NCBI GenBank assembly: GCA_020252485.1
Contig: JADCCX010000097.1
Span: forward strand, 1 to 64,000
DNA: 64,000 nt
Source: Methylocystis sp.
GTDB lineage: Bacteria > Pseudomonadota > Alphaproteobacteria > Rhizobiales > Beijerinckiaceae
Direction: 5' to 3'
Shown: positions 38,218 to 46,878 of the stretch, in pieces
Position numbering within the stretch: the stretch's first letter is position 1
Layout of the letters: the number at the start of each line of letters is the position of its first letter
The notes under the pieces: model-generated
The model's database searches: none
What the model was told of the DNA's origin: nothing
What the model saw: only the letters and a program-made list of their open reading frames with translations
Position numbers and translations under genes: made by a program

Positions 38218-38234
38218 ATGCATTATGGATGCAT
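38218..38234. promoter_or_regulatory. Double ATGCAT motif upstream of hyuA, candidate operator
   Basis: ATGCAT occurs at 38218-38223 and again at 38229-38234, separated by TATGG, so the two palindromic half-turns are spaced 11 bases centre to centre, one DNA turn. It lies 35 bases before the hyuA start codon in the divergent gap 37979-38268. This geometry fits a dimeric or tandem-domain regulator. The GntR protein at 43485-44468 is the obvious candidate. The same motif was not found before that GntR gene. Confidence 0.35.
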
Positions 38235-38268
38235 TAGACATAGAAAATTTCCACGCTTGGAGGCTTTG

Positions 38269-40347
38269 ATGAAGGTGATCGGCGTCGATGTCGGGGGGAC
38301 TTTCACCGATCTGATCTGTTGCGACGTCACGACGGGCGACCTGATGGTCCACAAGGTTTCGACCACGCCGCAAGACCCCTCGGTGGGTGTAATGGCCGGC
38401 ATCCGCGAGCTTTGCGAGCTCAACAATATCGCCTCGTCTGACATTGAATATGTTCTCCATGGCACGACGACAGCCACCAACGCCGTGCTTGAGCACAAGG
38501 GCGCCCGGACCGGGATGATCACCAACGACGGGTTCCGCGACATCATCCACATCGCCCGCCACCAGCGCGCCGAGCACTATTCGATCATGCAGGAGCTGCC
38601 CTGGCAGGATCGGCCGCTGGTCCGCCGGCGGCACCGCAAAACGGTGGCAGGGCGCCTGGCGCCGCCCACCGGACAGGAGCTTGTTCCCCTCGATGAGGCA
38701 GGGGTGCGCGAGGCAGCGGAAGCGCTCAAGATCGAGGGGGTTGAGTCGGTCGCCATTTGCTTCCTTTTCTCCTATCTCGACCCACGGCACGAACGGCGCG
38801 CGCGGGAGATCGTGTCCGAAGTGATGCCTGACGCCTTTGTGACGACGTCCGCAGAGGTTTCACCTCAGTTCCGCGAGTTTGAACGGTTCACGACGGCGTC
38901 GATATCGGCTTTTGTCGGGCCGAAGGTTCGTTCGTACATTAAGCGCCTGGATGCTGCCTTGAAGGCGGGCGGTGTCCAGGGTGAATTGCGGGTCATGGCC
39001 TCCAACGGAGGCGTTGCAACTGCGGGAATGGTTGCGGACAAGCCCGCCCTCACGCTTCTATCGGGCCTTGCTGCCGGCGTCCTGGGCGGCGCCTGGGTCG
39101 GGCGCCAGCTTGCGAAGGATCGATTGATCACGTTCGATGTCGGCGGCACCAGTGCGGATATCGGCATTATTGTCGATGGAGCCGTTGCGGAAACCGACGC
39201 GCGCTCGACCACGATTGCGGGATTTCCGCTGCTGTTGCCCATGCTCGACGTCCATACCATCGGCGCAGGCGGTGGTTCGATCGCCTATGTGGACCGGGGT
39301 GGAGCCTTCCGTGTCGGCCCGCAAAGCGCCGGCGCCTCTCCTGGCCCGGCGGCCTACGGCAGGGGGGGCGCCGAGCCGACCGTCACTGACGCCAATCTCG
39401 TGCTGGGCCGCCTCGATCCCAACGATTTCCTGGGCGGAGGAATGCGACTTGATTTGAATGCCGCCCGGAAAGCGGTGCAGGAGCTGGCGAACCGGCTTGG
39501 CCTCGGCCTCAACGAAACCGCTGAGGGAATTCTCACTATTCTGAACTCGAACATGGCAAACGCCATCCGCTCGCGTACAGTGCAGAAGGGTATCGACCCC
39601 CGTGGCTTCGCACTCGTGGCAATGGGGGGCGCCGGACCGCTGCACGGAGTCGAGGTTGCCGCCATGATTGGCGTGCCGGAAGTCATTGTGCCGCCCTATC
39701 CCGGCATCACCTCCGCGATGGGTCTCTTGACCACGGACCTCAAGTACGACCTCACGCGAACCCAGTTCCAGACCTCCGACGCGATTGATGTTGACCGGCT
39801 CAACCGTGAATTCTTGGACATGGAGGCAGAGCTGCGCAAGCGCCTCGCCGCGGATAACGTGCGGCCGGAGGCCATGAGCTTCAAGCGCATGGGAGAGCTG
39901 CGTTATGTCGGGCAGGGCTACGAGTTGAAGATCGCCATCCCCGAAGGCGTTCTCACCCGGGATCGGATGGCGGGTGTGTGGGCCGGTTTCCATGCGGCGC
40001 ACGCTGCAGAGTATGGCCACGCCTTCGAGGCCAGCACGATCGAACTCGTCAATGTCCGGGTCTCCGGTATCGGGCAGATGCCTAACCTCGAAGCAGCCGC
40101 CCGCCCCGCGGGTGGAAGCCTCGAAGCGGCGAAACTTCGGATGATCGAATGCGTCTTCCGTGCAGGGGACTCCCTGCGGAGCTTGAAGACAAGCGTCTAC
40201 AGGCGCAGCGCACTTCCGGCAGACGTGCCGATCCAGGGGCCTGCGATTTTTCTTCAGAAGGACAGCACCACGGTGGTCCCCCCGGATTGGACCGCCCGGG
40301 TTCACGCAACGGGCAGCATCCTTATTCGTGTCGGAGGTGAGAAATGA
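38269..40347 (+). CDS. hyuA: Hydantoinase/oxoprolinase family protein, subunit A (HyuA)
   Basis: 692 residues with the ATP-binding actin-like fold of N-methylhydantoinase/5-oxoprolinase A subunits. It starts MKVIGVDVGGTFTDLICCD, contains VLHGTTTATNAVLEHKGA, TFDVGGTSADIGII and HTIGAGGGSIAY, the signature phosphate loops of the family. The frame is open from 38119, but GGAGG six bases before the ATG at 38269 and the conserved N-terminus fix the start. With HyuB it forms an ATP-dependent ring-opening enzyme for hydantoins, 5-oxoproline or similar lactams, or a carboxylase-type relative. The hyuB start overlaps its stop. Confidence 0.93.
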   Translation: MKVIGVDVGGTFTDLICCDVTTGDLMVHKVSTTPQDPSVGVMAGIRELCELNNIASSDIEYVLHGTTTATNAVLEHKGARTGMITNDGFRDIIHIARHQRAEHYSIMQELPWQDRPLVRRRHRKTVAGRLAPPTGQELVPLDEAGVREAAEALKIEGVESVAICFLFSYLDPRHERRAREIVSEVMPDAFVTTSAEVSPQFREFERFTTASISAFVGPKVRSYIKRLDAALKAGGVQGELRVMASNGGVATAGMVADKPALTLLSGLAAGVLGGAWVGRQLAKDRLITFDVGGTSADIGIIVDGAVAETDARSTTIAGFPLLLPMLDVHTIGAGGGSIAYVDRGGAFRVGPQSAGASPGPAAYGRGGAEPTVTDANLVLGRLDPNDFLGGGMRLDLNAARKAVQELANRLGLGLNETAEGILTILNSNMANAIRSRTVQKGIDPRGFALVAMGGAGPLHGVEVAAMIGVPEVIVPPYPGITSAMGLLTTDLKYDLTRTQFQTSDAIDVDRLNREFLDMEAELRKRLAADNVRPEAMSFKRMGELRYVGQGYELKIAIPEGVLTRDRMAGVWAGFHAAHAAEYGHAFEASTIELVNVRVSGIGQMPNLEAAARPAGGSLEAAKLRMIECVFRAGDSLRSLKTSVYRRSALPADVPIQGPAIFLQKDSTTVVPPDWTARVHATGSILIRVGGEK

Positions 40348-42137
40348 AAAGCGCCGCGATAGTCCTTGCCCCCGCGCCTGCCAACCGGGTCGATCCCGTC
40401 ACCGGAGCGGTGATCCAGGGAGCGCTCGAGAGCATCGCGATCGAGATGGGCCATAAGCTGATGCGGATGAGCTATTCATCGATCATCCGCGAAAGCGAAG
40501 ATTTCGGCGCCGCGATCACCGACGCGGAAGGCAGGCAGCTTTGCGAATGCAAGATGTCGACGCCGCTGCAGTCGGGCCCAATTCCAGGGTACGTCCGGAA
40601 CATCGTCGCGACAATGAAGGCGCGCGGCGCCCCAATCCGGCCTGGCGACGTGATCATGCACAACGATCCTTACGGTGGCGCGAGCCACGGACCCGACGTA
40701 GGTTTTTGCGTGCCTGTCTTTCTAGACGAGACCCTCATTGGCTTCTCGGTCACCACGGCGCACCATCTCGACATCGGAGCGCTCACACCAGGATCCTGCG
40801 GCATCGTCGATGCTGTCGACACCTATGCGGAAGGCCTCCAGTTCAAGGCGATTAAGGTCTATGACCAGGGACGACGCATCGAAGAGGTCTGGCAAATCCT
40901 CAACGACAACATCCGTGCGCCCCATCTTGTGGTCGGCGACATGGAGGCACAGGTCAAGGCGGCCCGGATCGGAGCCGAGCGGTATGTTGAACTGGTACGC
41001 AAACACGGGTTGGACACCGTCACCGCCGCCTATGAAGACCTGATGGATTATTCCGAGCGGCTGATGCGGGCTGCGATCTCCGCCTTGCCGGACGGCGACT
41101 ATACGGCCACAACTTACATCGACGGCTATCTCGACAGCAGCGATCCAAGCCGGCGGGAGCTGCCGATCACCGCAACGCTGCAAGTTCGCGGCGACGAATT
41201 GACAGTGGACTTGACGGGGACAGCCCGTCAGCTGGATGACAAGCCCATCAACATGCCTCTGGTGGGCACGGTGGACTGCGCAATCTGGCTGACTGTCAGG
41301 TCGATCCTCCTTGACAGTGCTGTCTACGGCCATATCCCACAGAATTCGGGGCTTACCCGTCCGATCCGGATTGTGGCGCCGCGCGGGACGATGGTGAACC
41401 CTATCTTCCCGGCGCCGGTCATCGCGCGGTTCTGCCCGGGCAATGCCTTGGCCGACACGGTGATGAAGGCCATCGCACAGGCAGTTCCGACGCAGGTCTC
41501 GGCGGGCATTGGGAACCTTCGCGTGATCGCCTTTTCGGGCCTCAACGAGGGCCGGCATTGGGTCCATATGGAGATACTCGAGGGCAGCTACGGCGGCCGG
41601 CATGGGGCCGACGGCATGGACGCTGTCGACACGCTCTATGCAAATACGCGCAACAATCCGATCGAAGATGTCGAGTCCCACCTGCCGATCAGAGTGGAGC
41701 GCTACGAGCTGCGGGAGAATGCAATGGCTGCCGGCCGGTGGCGCGGCGGCATCGGCACCGTTCGTGAGTTCCGCATGCTCGTCGACGGCGGGTTCTCAGT
41801 CGAGGGCGACGGCCATCGCTTCAAGCCTTGGGGCTTCGACGGTGGAAACGAGGGGCATGTGAGCCGTTTGCAGCTCATTGGTGTCGACGATACATCAACG
41901 GACCTCGTTTCCAAGGTGCCATATCATCGCATCAAGCAGGGCGAGCGGTTGTGTTCTCTTGGTCCATGCGGCGGCGGTTACGGAGATCCCCTCGAACGTT
42001 CGCCAGGCGCTGTGCTCGACGATGTGCTGGATGAATTAATCACCCCGGAGATCGCTTTCGCGGAATACGGTGTCGCGGTGACAAACGGCAGCGTCGATCA
42101 ACTGGCGACCGAGGCAGAGCGCTCCAGACGCAAGTGA
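40344..42137 (+). CDS. hyuB: Hydantoinase/oxoprolinase family protein, subunit B (HyuB)
   Basis: 597 residues matching hydantoinase B/5-oxoprolinase beta. Conserved blocks include DPVTGAVIQGALESIAIEMG, RESEDFGAAITDAEGR, GDVIMHNDPYGGASHGPDV and the Gly-rich C-terminus EGSYGGRHGADGMDAVDT and GPCGGGYGDP. The start overlaps hyuA by four bases (ATGA), ensuring equal synthesis of the two subunits. Together with the separate dihydropyrimidinase the island has both ATP-independent and ATP-dependent ring-opening routes. The 173-base gap after it (42138-42310) holds two hairpins. Confidence 0.93.
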   Translation: MKSAAIVLAPAPANRVDPVTGAVIQGALESIAIEMGHKLMRMSYSSIIRESEDFGAAITDAEGRQLCECKMSTPLQSGPIPGYVRNIVATMKARGAPIRPGDVIMHNDPYGGASHGPDVGFCVPVFLDETLIGFSVTTAHHLDIGALTPGSCGIVDAVDTYAEGLQFKAIKVYDQGRRIEEVWQILNDNIRAPHLVVGDMEAQVKAARIGAERYVELVRKHGLDTVTAAYEDLMDYSERLMRAAISALPDGDYTATTYIDGYLDSSDPSRRELPITATLQVRGDELTVDLTGTARQLDDKPINMPLVGTVDCAIWLTVRSILLDSAVYGHIPQNSGLTRPIRIVAPRGTMVNPIFPAPVIARFCPGNALADTVMKAIAQAVPTQVSAGIGNLRVIAFSGLNEGRHWVHMEILEGSYGGRHGADGMDAVDTLYANTRNNPIEDVESHLPIRVERYELRENAMAAGRWRGGIGTVREFRMLVDGGFSVEGDGHRFKPWGFDGGNEGHVSRLQLIGVDDTSTDLVSKVPYHRIKQGERLCSLGPCGGGYGDPLERSPGAVLDDVLDELITPEIAFAEYGVAVTNGSVDQLATEAERSRRK

Positions 42138-42186
42138 CCGTATCGGCGGGGAATGGCGGTTGACGCATGGGCGAGGTTGGCGCCTT

Positions 42187-42255
42187 CTCCCGGTCTTTTC
42201 GGGAGTGCATGGTCGTTTCGTGCTTGCATTTCGCATATCGAGTTCGAAGCAAGCA
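42187..42255. terminator. Two hairpins between convergent hyuB and binding-protein gene
   Basis: A short strong hairpin CTCCCG-GTCTTTT-CGGGAG (42187-42205) is followed by a longer one with arms TGCTTGC (42221-42227) and GCAAGCA (42249-42255). They lie in the gap between two converging genes, where bidirectional termination is expected. No U-run follows on either strand, so this is only a positional guess. Confidence 0.3.
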
Positions 42256-42310
42256 TCCGGCGGGCGTCGTTGCTTGAGGGCGCGGGGTTCACCGGCGGAG
42301 GCAGGAGGCG

Positions 42311-43483
42311 TCAGGGTGTGACGAACTCGCGCCACCGCCGCATCAGATAATTGTGCTCGTCCATGAAGGTGTTCCAGACCCGCACCCGCGACATGCGCTC
42401 GCGGTGGGAGCCTCCCGCGCGCCGGTGCCCGATGGGCACAGCCGGCCGCCCTGTCGGATCGGGCAAATGGCAGGCTGCAGGCTCGCCACCGTACCAGTAG
42501 CCCCATTCCTCATTGGTAAGGTGCTGGCGCACCTGATCGGGGAATGTGGCGTAATAGCCTTGACGGGACAGGCAGGCCGCTGGCCAGCCAGCATGCCACC
42601 AGTTCAAGTAAGCATAGGCTGCGTCCAGCACGTGGCCGGTCGCCGCTGATGAAATGCAGAGATCGAGATGCCATCCACGCATCCCCTCGATCGGGTCGGA
42701 CATGATGACCGGGAGGCCCTTGCGCTGCAGCAGGACGTAGCCGGGATAGAACATGCTTTGCACCAGCACCCCGCGCTGCATCAGCATGGCGGCTTCCTGA
42801 TAGTTCCTCCAGGTGCGGCGGAGCCGACCGAGCCGCTTGAGCCGGACGAGAAGGTCTGCGACGAGATCGATCTCGTCGATGGTGAGGTTGCCAACATTGG
42901 CGAAGGTGATGCGTTCATGCGCTTCCGTCGCCAGGGAGGCCTCGATCATGCCGAGGACCGGGTCCGACAGAATCGCGGTTCGCGCCGCCCATCGACGGTC
43001 GAACAGCCAGCTCCAGCTTTGTGGCTCGTCCGGGTCGATATATTTGTAGATGTCCGCATGGAACGCAAAGCTGTCGACGCCATGAAGACTTGGCAGCATG
43101 GCGATCCGGTTGGTTGCGGCAGGTCCCAATGTGCCATTTGGCTGTACGAACAGCTTGTCGAAGATGGCGCCGTTTCCGCCGCGGTCACCAATCTTCGTGC
43201 GGGCGGCCACCGCGATCTCGCGCCCGCCGACGATGCGATCCAGCTCGATCGCCTGAATGCCCCGCGCAGTCCACATCAGATCGCCAGTATGCCACTGGTG
43301 ATAGACATCAAAGCTGTCAGGTCGGCTGACCACGCGCTGCAAGCCGTCGATGCTGTCGCTGAGCTCGAAGTCGATTGCAAAGGGGAGTTCGGCGCATGCG
43401 CGCTGCTGAACAGGTTCGGGCAGAATCTCGCTGCGACCCATCACCCGCAAGACTGTCCCCGGGGAACCCGCGCCGCTGCTCAT
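42311..43483 (-). CDS. PotD-like extracellular-type solute-binding protein without a signal peptide
   Basis: 390 residues with the family 1/8 binding-protein fold: LRVMGRSEILPEPVQQRACA at the start, then DVYHQWHTGDLMWTARGIQAIELDRI, and a C-terminal AAYAYLNWWHAGWPAACLSRQGYY that is typical of PotD-type proteins. The N-terminus has no hydrophobic export signal, and the open frame upstream to 43696 has none either. The ATG at 43483 overlaps the stop of the GntR gene (43485), so the two are translationally coupled. No permease or ATPase of this class is in the window. It may be a cytosolic ligand sensor or chaperone. Confidence 0.78.
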   Translation of the reverse strand: MSSGAGSPGTVLRVMGRSEILPEPVQQRACAELPFAIDFELSDSIDGLQRVVSRPDSFDVYHQWHTGDLMWTARGIQAIELDRIVGGREIAVAARTKIGDRGGNGAIFDKLFVQPNGTLGPAATNRIAMLPSLHGVDSFAFHADIYKYIDPDEPQSWSWLFDRRWAARTAILSDPVLGMIEASLATEAHERITFANVGNLTIDEIDLVADLLVRLKRLGRLRRTWRNYQEAAMLMQRGVLVQSMFYPGYVLLQRKGLPVIMSDPIEGMRGWHLDLCISSAATGHVLDAAYAYLNWWHAGWPAACLSRQGYYATFPDQVRQHLTNEEWGYWYGGEPAACHLPDPTGRPAVPIGHRRAGGSHRERMSRVRVWNTFMDEHNYLMRRWREFVTP

Positions 43484-43484
43484 C

Positions 43485-44468
43485 TCAATAGATCCGTGTA
43501 AGGTAGGGGGCCAATTCCGGCGCGTCGAATATCGAAAGAACCTTAAGCCGCGAGATGGATCGTTCGTGGTCAGCGTCGAGATGGAAGCGAAGCGCTGCTT
43601 CCGTGCCGCCACGGTCTCCGATGAGCATGTGGTCATAGACCAGGCGGTGCTCCGCCAGGACGGCTGCCGCATCATGGACGCCGATATGCGCCGCAAACAG
43701 CCGGTTGACGATGCCTGAGAACTGCACGGTCTTGACCATGTCGTTCAGCAATCGGTTGGGCGAAGCGTTCACGCATGCGCCATGCAGCGCGTACTCGATG
43801 GCTTCCATCTGTTCCGGAGAAAGCGCCACACCGTCATTCAGCGCAGCACGCGCCGTCTCCCGCATCGCCAACAGGTCGACCCGCGGGATCTGACCGATGG
43901 CGCCAGCCACCGCAAGAGGCTCAAGCTGGCGACGCATTTCCTGGCCCTCGTTCAGCATCCGCGCGCTGAGGGGGCCTGCAATCCAGTGCGATTGGCGGTC
44001 CTTGCGAATCATACGTCGGCCATGCAGACGCGATAGAACTTCCCGGGCGACAGACCGGCCGACGTCGAAATGACGGCCGAGTTCAGTCTCGGAAATCATG
44101 AAGGTTCCAAATGGAGTGCAGTTAAGGATGTCGGTCTCGACACTCTCCAGAATGCGCTCCCAACTTGGCGCAACCAGTGCTTCGTCGCGGGTCTGGTTGA
44201 GATCGAAGCCGACATCAAGTTCGTGAAGGTTACGCCGGAGAGGGGTAGTGGCGCCTTCGCCGCACACCATGTAACCATGTCCGTCGATCGGCTCGATCAG
44301 GCCCCGATCCTCGAGCTCCTTGAGCGCTCGCGTGACCGGTGGTCGACTGACGTTCAGGCGTTTGGCAAGCGCGCTCGCCATGAGCTGGGTGCCGGCGGGC
44401 AGGCGGCCTTCCGCGATGCTCAACGCCAGCACATCTTCCACAATTTTAAAATACGGTCGATGTTTCAC
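43485..44468 (-). CDS. GntR-family regulator with two winged-helix domains and an FCD-type ligand domain
   Basis: 327 residues, longer than usual FadR-type regulators of about 230-250. The first GntR wHTH covers residues 5-70 (SALAKRLNVSRPPVTRALKE). A second wHTH-like segment covers about 100-165 (ISETELGRHFDVGRSVAREV, then LHGRRMIRKDR). The rest is an FCD-like helical effector domain with candidate metal ligands in YALHGACVNA, EHRLVYDHMLIGD and RFHLDADHERS. It likely controls the hyu genes and its coupled binding-protein gene. The intergenic 44469-44629 has no clear operator and no gene. Confidence 0.85.
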   Translation of the reverse strand: MKHRPYFKIVEDVLALSIAEGRLPAGTQLMASALAKRLNVSRPPVTRALKELEDRGLIEPIDGHGYMVCGEGATTPLRRNLHELDVGFDLNQTRDEALVAPSWERILESVETDILNCTPFGTFMISETELGRHFDVGRSVAREVLSRLHGRRMIRKDRQSHWIAGPLSARMLNEGQEMRRQLEPLAVAGAIGQIPRVDLLAMRETARAALNDGVALSPEQMEAIEYALHGACVNASPNRLLNDMVKTVQFSGIVNRLFAAHIGVHDAAAVLAEHRLVYDHMLIGDRGGTEAALRFHLDADHERSISRLKVLSIFDAPELAPYLTRIY

Positions 44469-44629
44469 GCCGCGTCTCCTACAACTGGAACGGCACGCGC
44501 GCTAGATTAGAAGAGGCTCGACTAACCTGAACGTCGGAAACTGCATGGTCTTCGCATAAACATGGCCTGAGAGCCGGAGAAAACTGGGCCAAGCCGAGTG
44601 AACCGCCCCCGGTTTGCCGGCAACTGTAT

Positions 44630-45567
44630 TCAGATCGGCCCCTGAGGTGTGTATCTCTGACCGGAGGCGATCATGGCATTGAGGGTGACGAGCAGCTTGC
44701 GTGCGGTGGCTATGTTGGCTGCCTTTGGGCGCTTTCCCGCACCTTCCAGGCGTTTCCGGAACCCGCGGAAGTTGCTTGACGCCCGTGATGCGTGGAGGCC
44801 GGCAAGGTAGAGGATCGTCCGAACAACAGGCCGGCCGCCTTCGATGGCGCGGGGTCCCGACCTCGTTCCGCTATCGCGGGCGACGGGCGCAAGACCTGCA
44901 AGGGCGGCGATGGCTCGCCGGTTGACGCGCCCGAGTTCGGGGAGTTCCAAGATCAAGGCAGCAGCCACAATCGGGCCGACACCCGGCGCCGATTGCAGGA
45001 TGTCGTTGACCTCGGCCAGTTCCTGATCGGCCATCACGAGCCTGACCATCTCCTTCTCAATCTTCGCAATGCGCTGCTCAAGCACGGCGATCAGAGATCG
45101 GATGTCAGCGCGCACGTCAGGGGCGGCCGTTTGCTTCAGGCGGGTGTCTTCCTGCTTCCGCAGGTCAACAAGTTGACGTCTTCGCACGGTTTGTGCCTGC
45201 AAGGCTCGTCGTGATTGTGCCAGTGGCTCGGTTTGCGGCGGATTCAGCCGGGCACCGAGTTCAGCCAGCATCCGCGCATCGACCTGATCGGTCTTGCCGA
45301 TAACGCCCATGGCGCGAGCGAAGTCCCTGTCCTGACGGGGATTGACGCGGCTGAAGCGCACCTCCGCTTCTTCCAGTGCTTCTCGGAGGATACGGTCATA
45401 TCCGCCGCTGGCCTCGAATATGACCCAGGCACCCTCCTTCGCACATGCGCGAGCGAAGACTTTCGTACCTTTCGGGGTATTGTCTATCCGGCATGGCTTT
45501 CGTTCTGGGTGTGGATATCAAGCCAGCCTTTGGCCACATCGACACCAATGAAGGTCTGTTGCATCAT
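44630..45567 (-). pseudogene. IS110-family transposase with a one-base frameshift
   Basis: The start at 45567 reads MMQQTFIGVDVAKGWLDIHT and hits a stop at 45484-45486. Shifting by one base near 45487 restores DNTPKGTKVFARACAKEGAW, FEASGGYDRILREALEEAEV and then the long frame to 44630. The DEDD catalytic residues are visible in IGVDVAKGWLDIH, FEASGG and KTDQVDARML, and the C-terminal Tnp domain has SAPGVGPIVAAALILELPEL and SGTRSGPRAIEGGRPVVRT. About 312 residues are recoverable, so the gene is nearly full length but inactive unless frameshifted. The exact element ends were not found. Confidence 0.85.
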
Positions 45568-45760
45568 GGCTCCTGCTCCTGTCCTGCGGGGTCTGCGCGA
45601 ACAGCCCCAATCAACTGTTCAGGATGACGATGGAAGATGCGGCTGGTCCCTATTCCGGCAAACGGGATTTTCGCCCAGGAGGCTTGCGGGATGCCAGCCG
45701 CAGATCTTCAATAGCCCATCTCGCTTAGACAGGAGGTTAGTCAGGGTTACTGGGCAACCC
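45568..45760 (-). ncRNA. Possible IS110 left-end bridge RNA region
   Basis: In IS110-group elements the non-coding stretch directly upstream of the transposase encodes a bridge RNA of about 150-200 nt that pairs with donor and target DNA. Here about 190 gene-free bases lie between the transposase ATG and the parD promoter. Several inverted segments occur (for example CTGTTCAGGATG and CCTATTCCGGC regions), but I could not derive a convincing fold. The call rests on position and family knowledge only. Confidence 0.25.
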
Positions 45761-45844
45761 TTTTTAGAGAAAGAACAAAACAAGAATTCGCTTGCTGTCA
45801 GGTAGGATATTATGCCACTCTATAAGGGAGCAAGGAGCCCCGCC

Positions 45845-46135
45845 ATGCAAAACGCTGAAAAGATTAGTATCACCATGACCCCGGAGATGATGCAGGTCAT
45901 CCGCGCCAGCGTGGCCTCGGGCGAATACGCCTCGACCAGCGAAGCGATGCGGGATGCGGTCCGAATCTGGCAGCGTGACCGCCAGGAACACAGCGAACGC
46001 CTGGAGGCGATCCGTCAGCGGGTGAAGGCGTCGGTCGATGACCCTCGGCCTTCGGTCGGGGCGAGCGAGGTCAAGAAGCGGTTGCAGGCCCTTCACGCGG
46101 AAACCGTGAAGGGTCATGGCCGTGAAGGTCTATAA
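45845..46135 (+). CDS. parD: ParD-type antitoxin (RHH/CopG family)
   Basis: 96-residue ribbon-helix-helix antitoxin. The N-terminal DNA-binding part is KISITMTPEMMQVIRASVAS followed by GEYASTSEAMRDAVRIWQRD, characteristic of ParD. The C-terminal half, which wraps the toxin, has KASVDDPRPSVGASEVKKRL. AAGGAG seven bases before the ATG at 45845 makes this start better than 45812. It overlaps the parE gene by 20 bases, the usual antitoxin-first order. AT-rich sequence at 45770-45830 is the likely promoter and autoregulatory site. Confidence 0.9.
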   Translation: MQNAEKISITMTPEMMQVIRASVASGEYASTSEAMRDAVRIWQRDRQEHSERLEAIRQRVKASVDDPRPSVGASEVKKRLQALHAETVKGHGREGL

Positions 46136-46430
46136 GGTCACCTATCGGGAAGCCGCCGTCGCTGACATTCTGGACGTGTATCGCTGGGTCTATGAGGTCA
46201 GCCTTGATCCGGTGACGGCCGAGCGGTTTACGGCGCGCCTGGAGGCTGCCTGTGAGCGGATCGGTAATGTCCCACTGGGTGGACGGCCAAGGGATGATCT
46301 TTTGCCGGGATTGCGCACGGTTCCCTTTGAGAAGCGGGCGGTGATTGCGTATCTGGTGGAGGCGGAGGCCGTCGTGATCACCAATGTGTTTTATGGTGGG
46401 CGAGACTACGAAGCCCTTTATCGGGAATGA
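46116..46430 (+). CDS. parE: ParE-type toxin (RelE/ParE superfamily)
   Basis: 104-residue toxin of the ParE branch, which poisons DNA gyrase. It shows the typical YKVTYREAAVADILDVYRWV, RIGNVPLGGRPRDDLLPGLR and the final VVITNVFYGGRDYEALYRE with the conserved GG.D.E ending. The length is normal and no disruption is seen. It is coupled to parD by a 20-base overlap. Its position beside a decayed IS110 element is consistent with an accessory region. Confidence 0.9.
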   Translation: MAVKVYKVTYREAAVADILDVYRWVYEVSLDPVTAERFTARLEAACERIGNVPLGGRPRDDLLPGLRTVPFEKRAVIAYLVEAEAVVITNVFYGGRDYEALYRE

Positions 46431-46464
46431 CTTTTAGAAAAAAGACAGGGCTGGGGCATAGGCT

Positions 46465-46720
46465 ATGGAACGATTTATCGATGAGCTGAAGACGCTGATC
46501 ATGGCGTCTGCCTGTGGATGGCTCGGCTGTTGGCAACCAGAGCTTGTTAGCCGCATTGCTGCAACAGGACCCAGCAATCACGGAGACAGCCCTTCAAGAG
46601 GCAAAAGAGCTGGTGATTGCAGAGGTTGAGCTGGCCAAGGGCCGGGGCATGGGTGGCTCGGTGTACCGCGTTGTCGATACCGATGACGAGGACAGCGAAA
46701 CACTCAGTCAAAAGCGTTGA
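46465..46720 (+). pseudogene. Frameshifted small gene, unidentified
   Basis: Frame one reads MERFIDELKTLIMAS from 46465; frame two, from about 46514, continues DGSAVGNQSLLAALLQQD and KELVIAEVELAKGRGMGG then SVYRV before ending at 46720. The two join sensibly only if a one-base change near 46505-46515 is undone, so the gene is frameshifted. The GRGMGGSVYRV ending resembles winged-helix tails of some restriction-modification methylases, but similarity is weak. Nothing else is recognisable between 46721 and 46878. Confidence 0.4.
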
Positions 46721-46878
46721 ACAGCCCTGCCATACCCGGGCAAGTTCACCCGCCATCAAAAGCGGCTGTGATGCTGCGGGGAATGCGGCATGGCGAAAGG
46801 GCTGCCGGCGCATCATGGTAAACCGGTCCTTAACCGAAAGCGGCTAGTCTCCACCCATCTGCGGAGGAGAGCCAGTTC

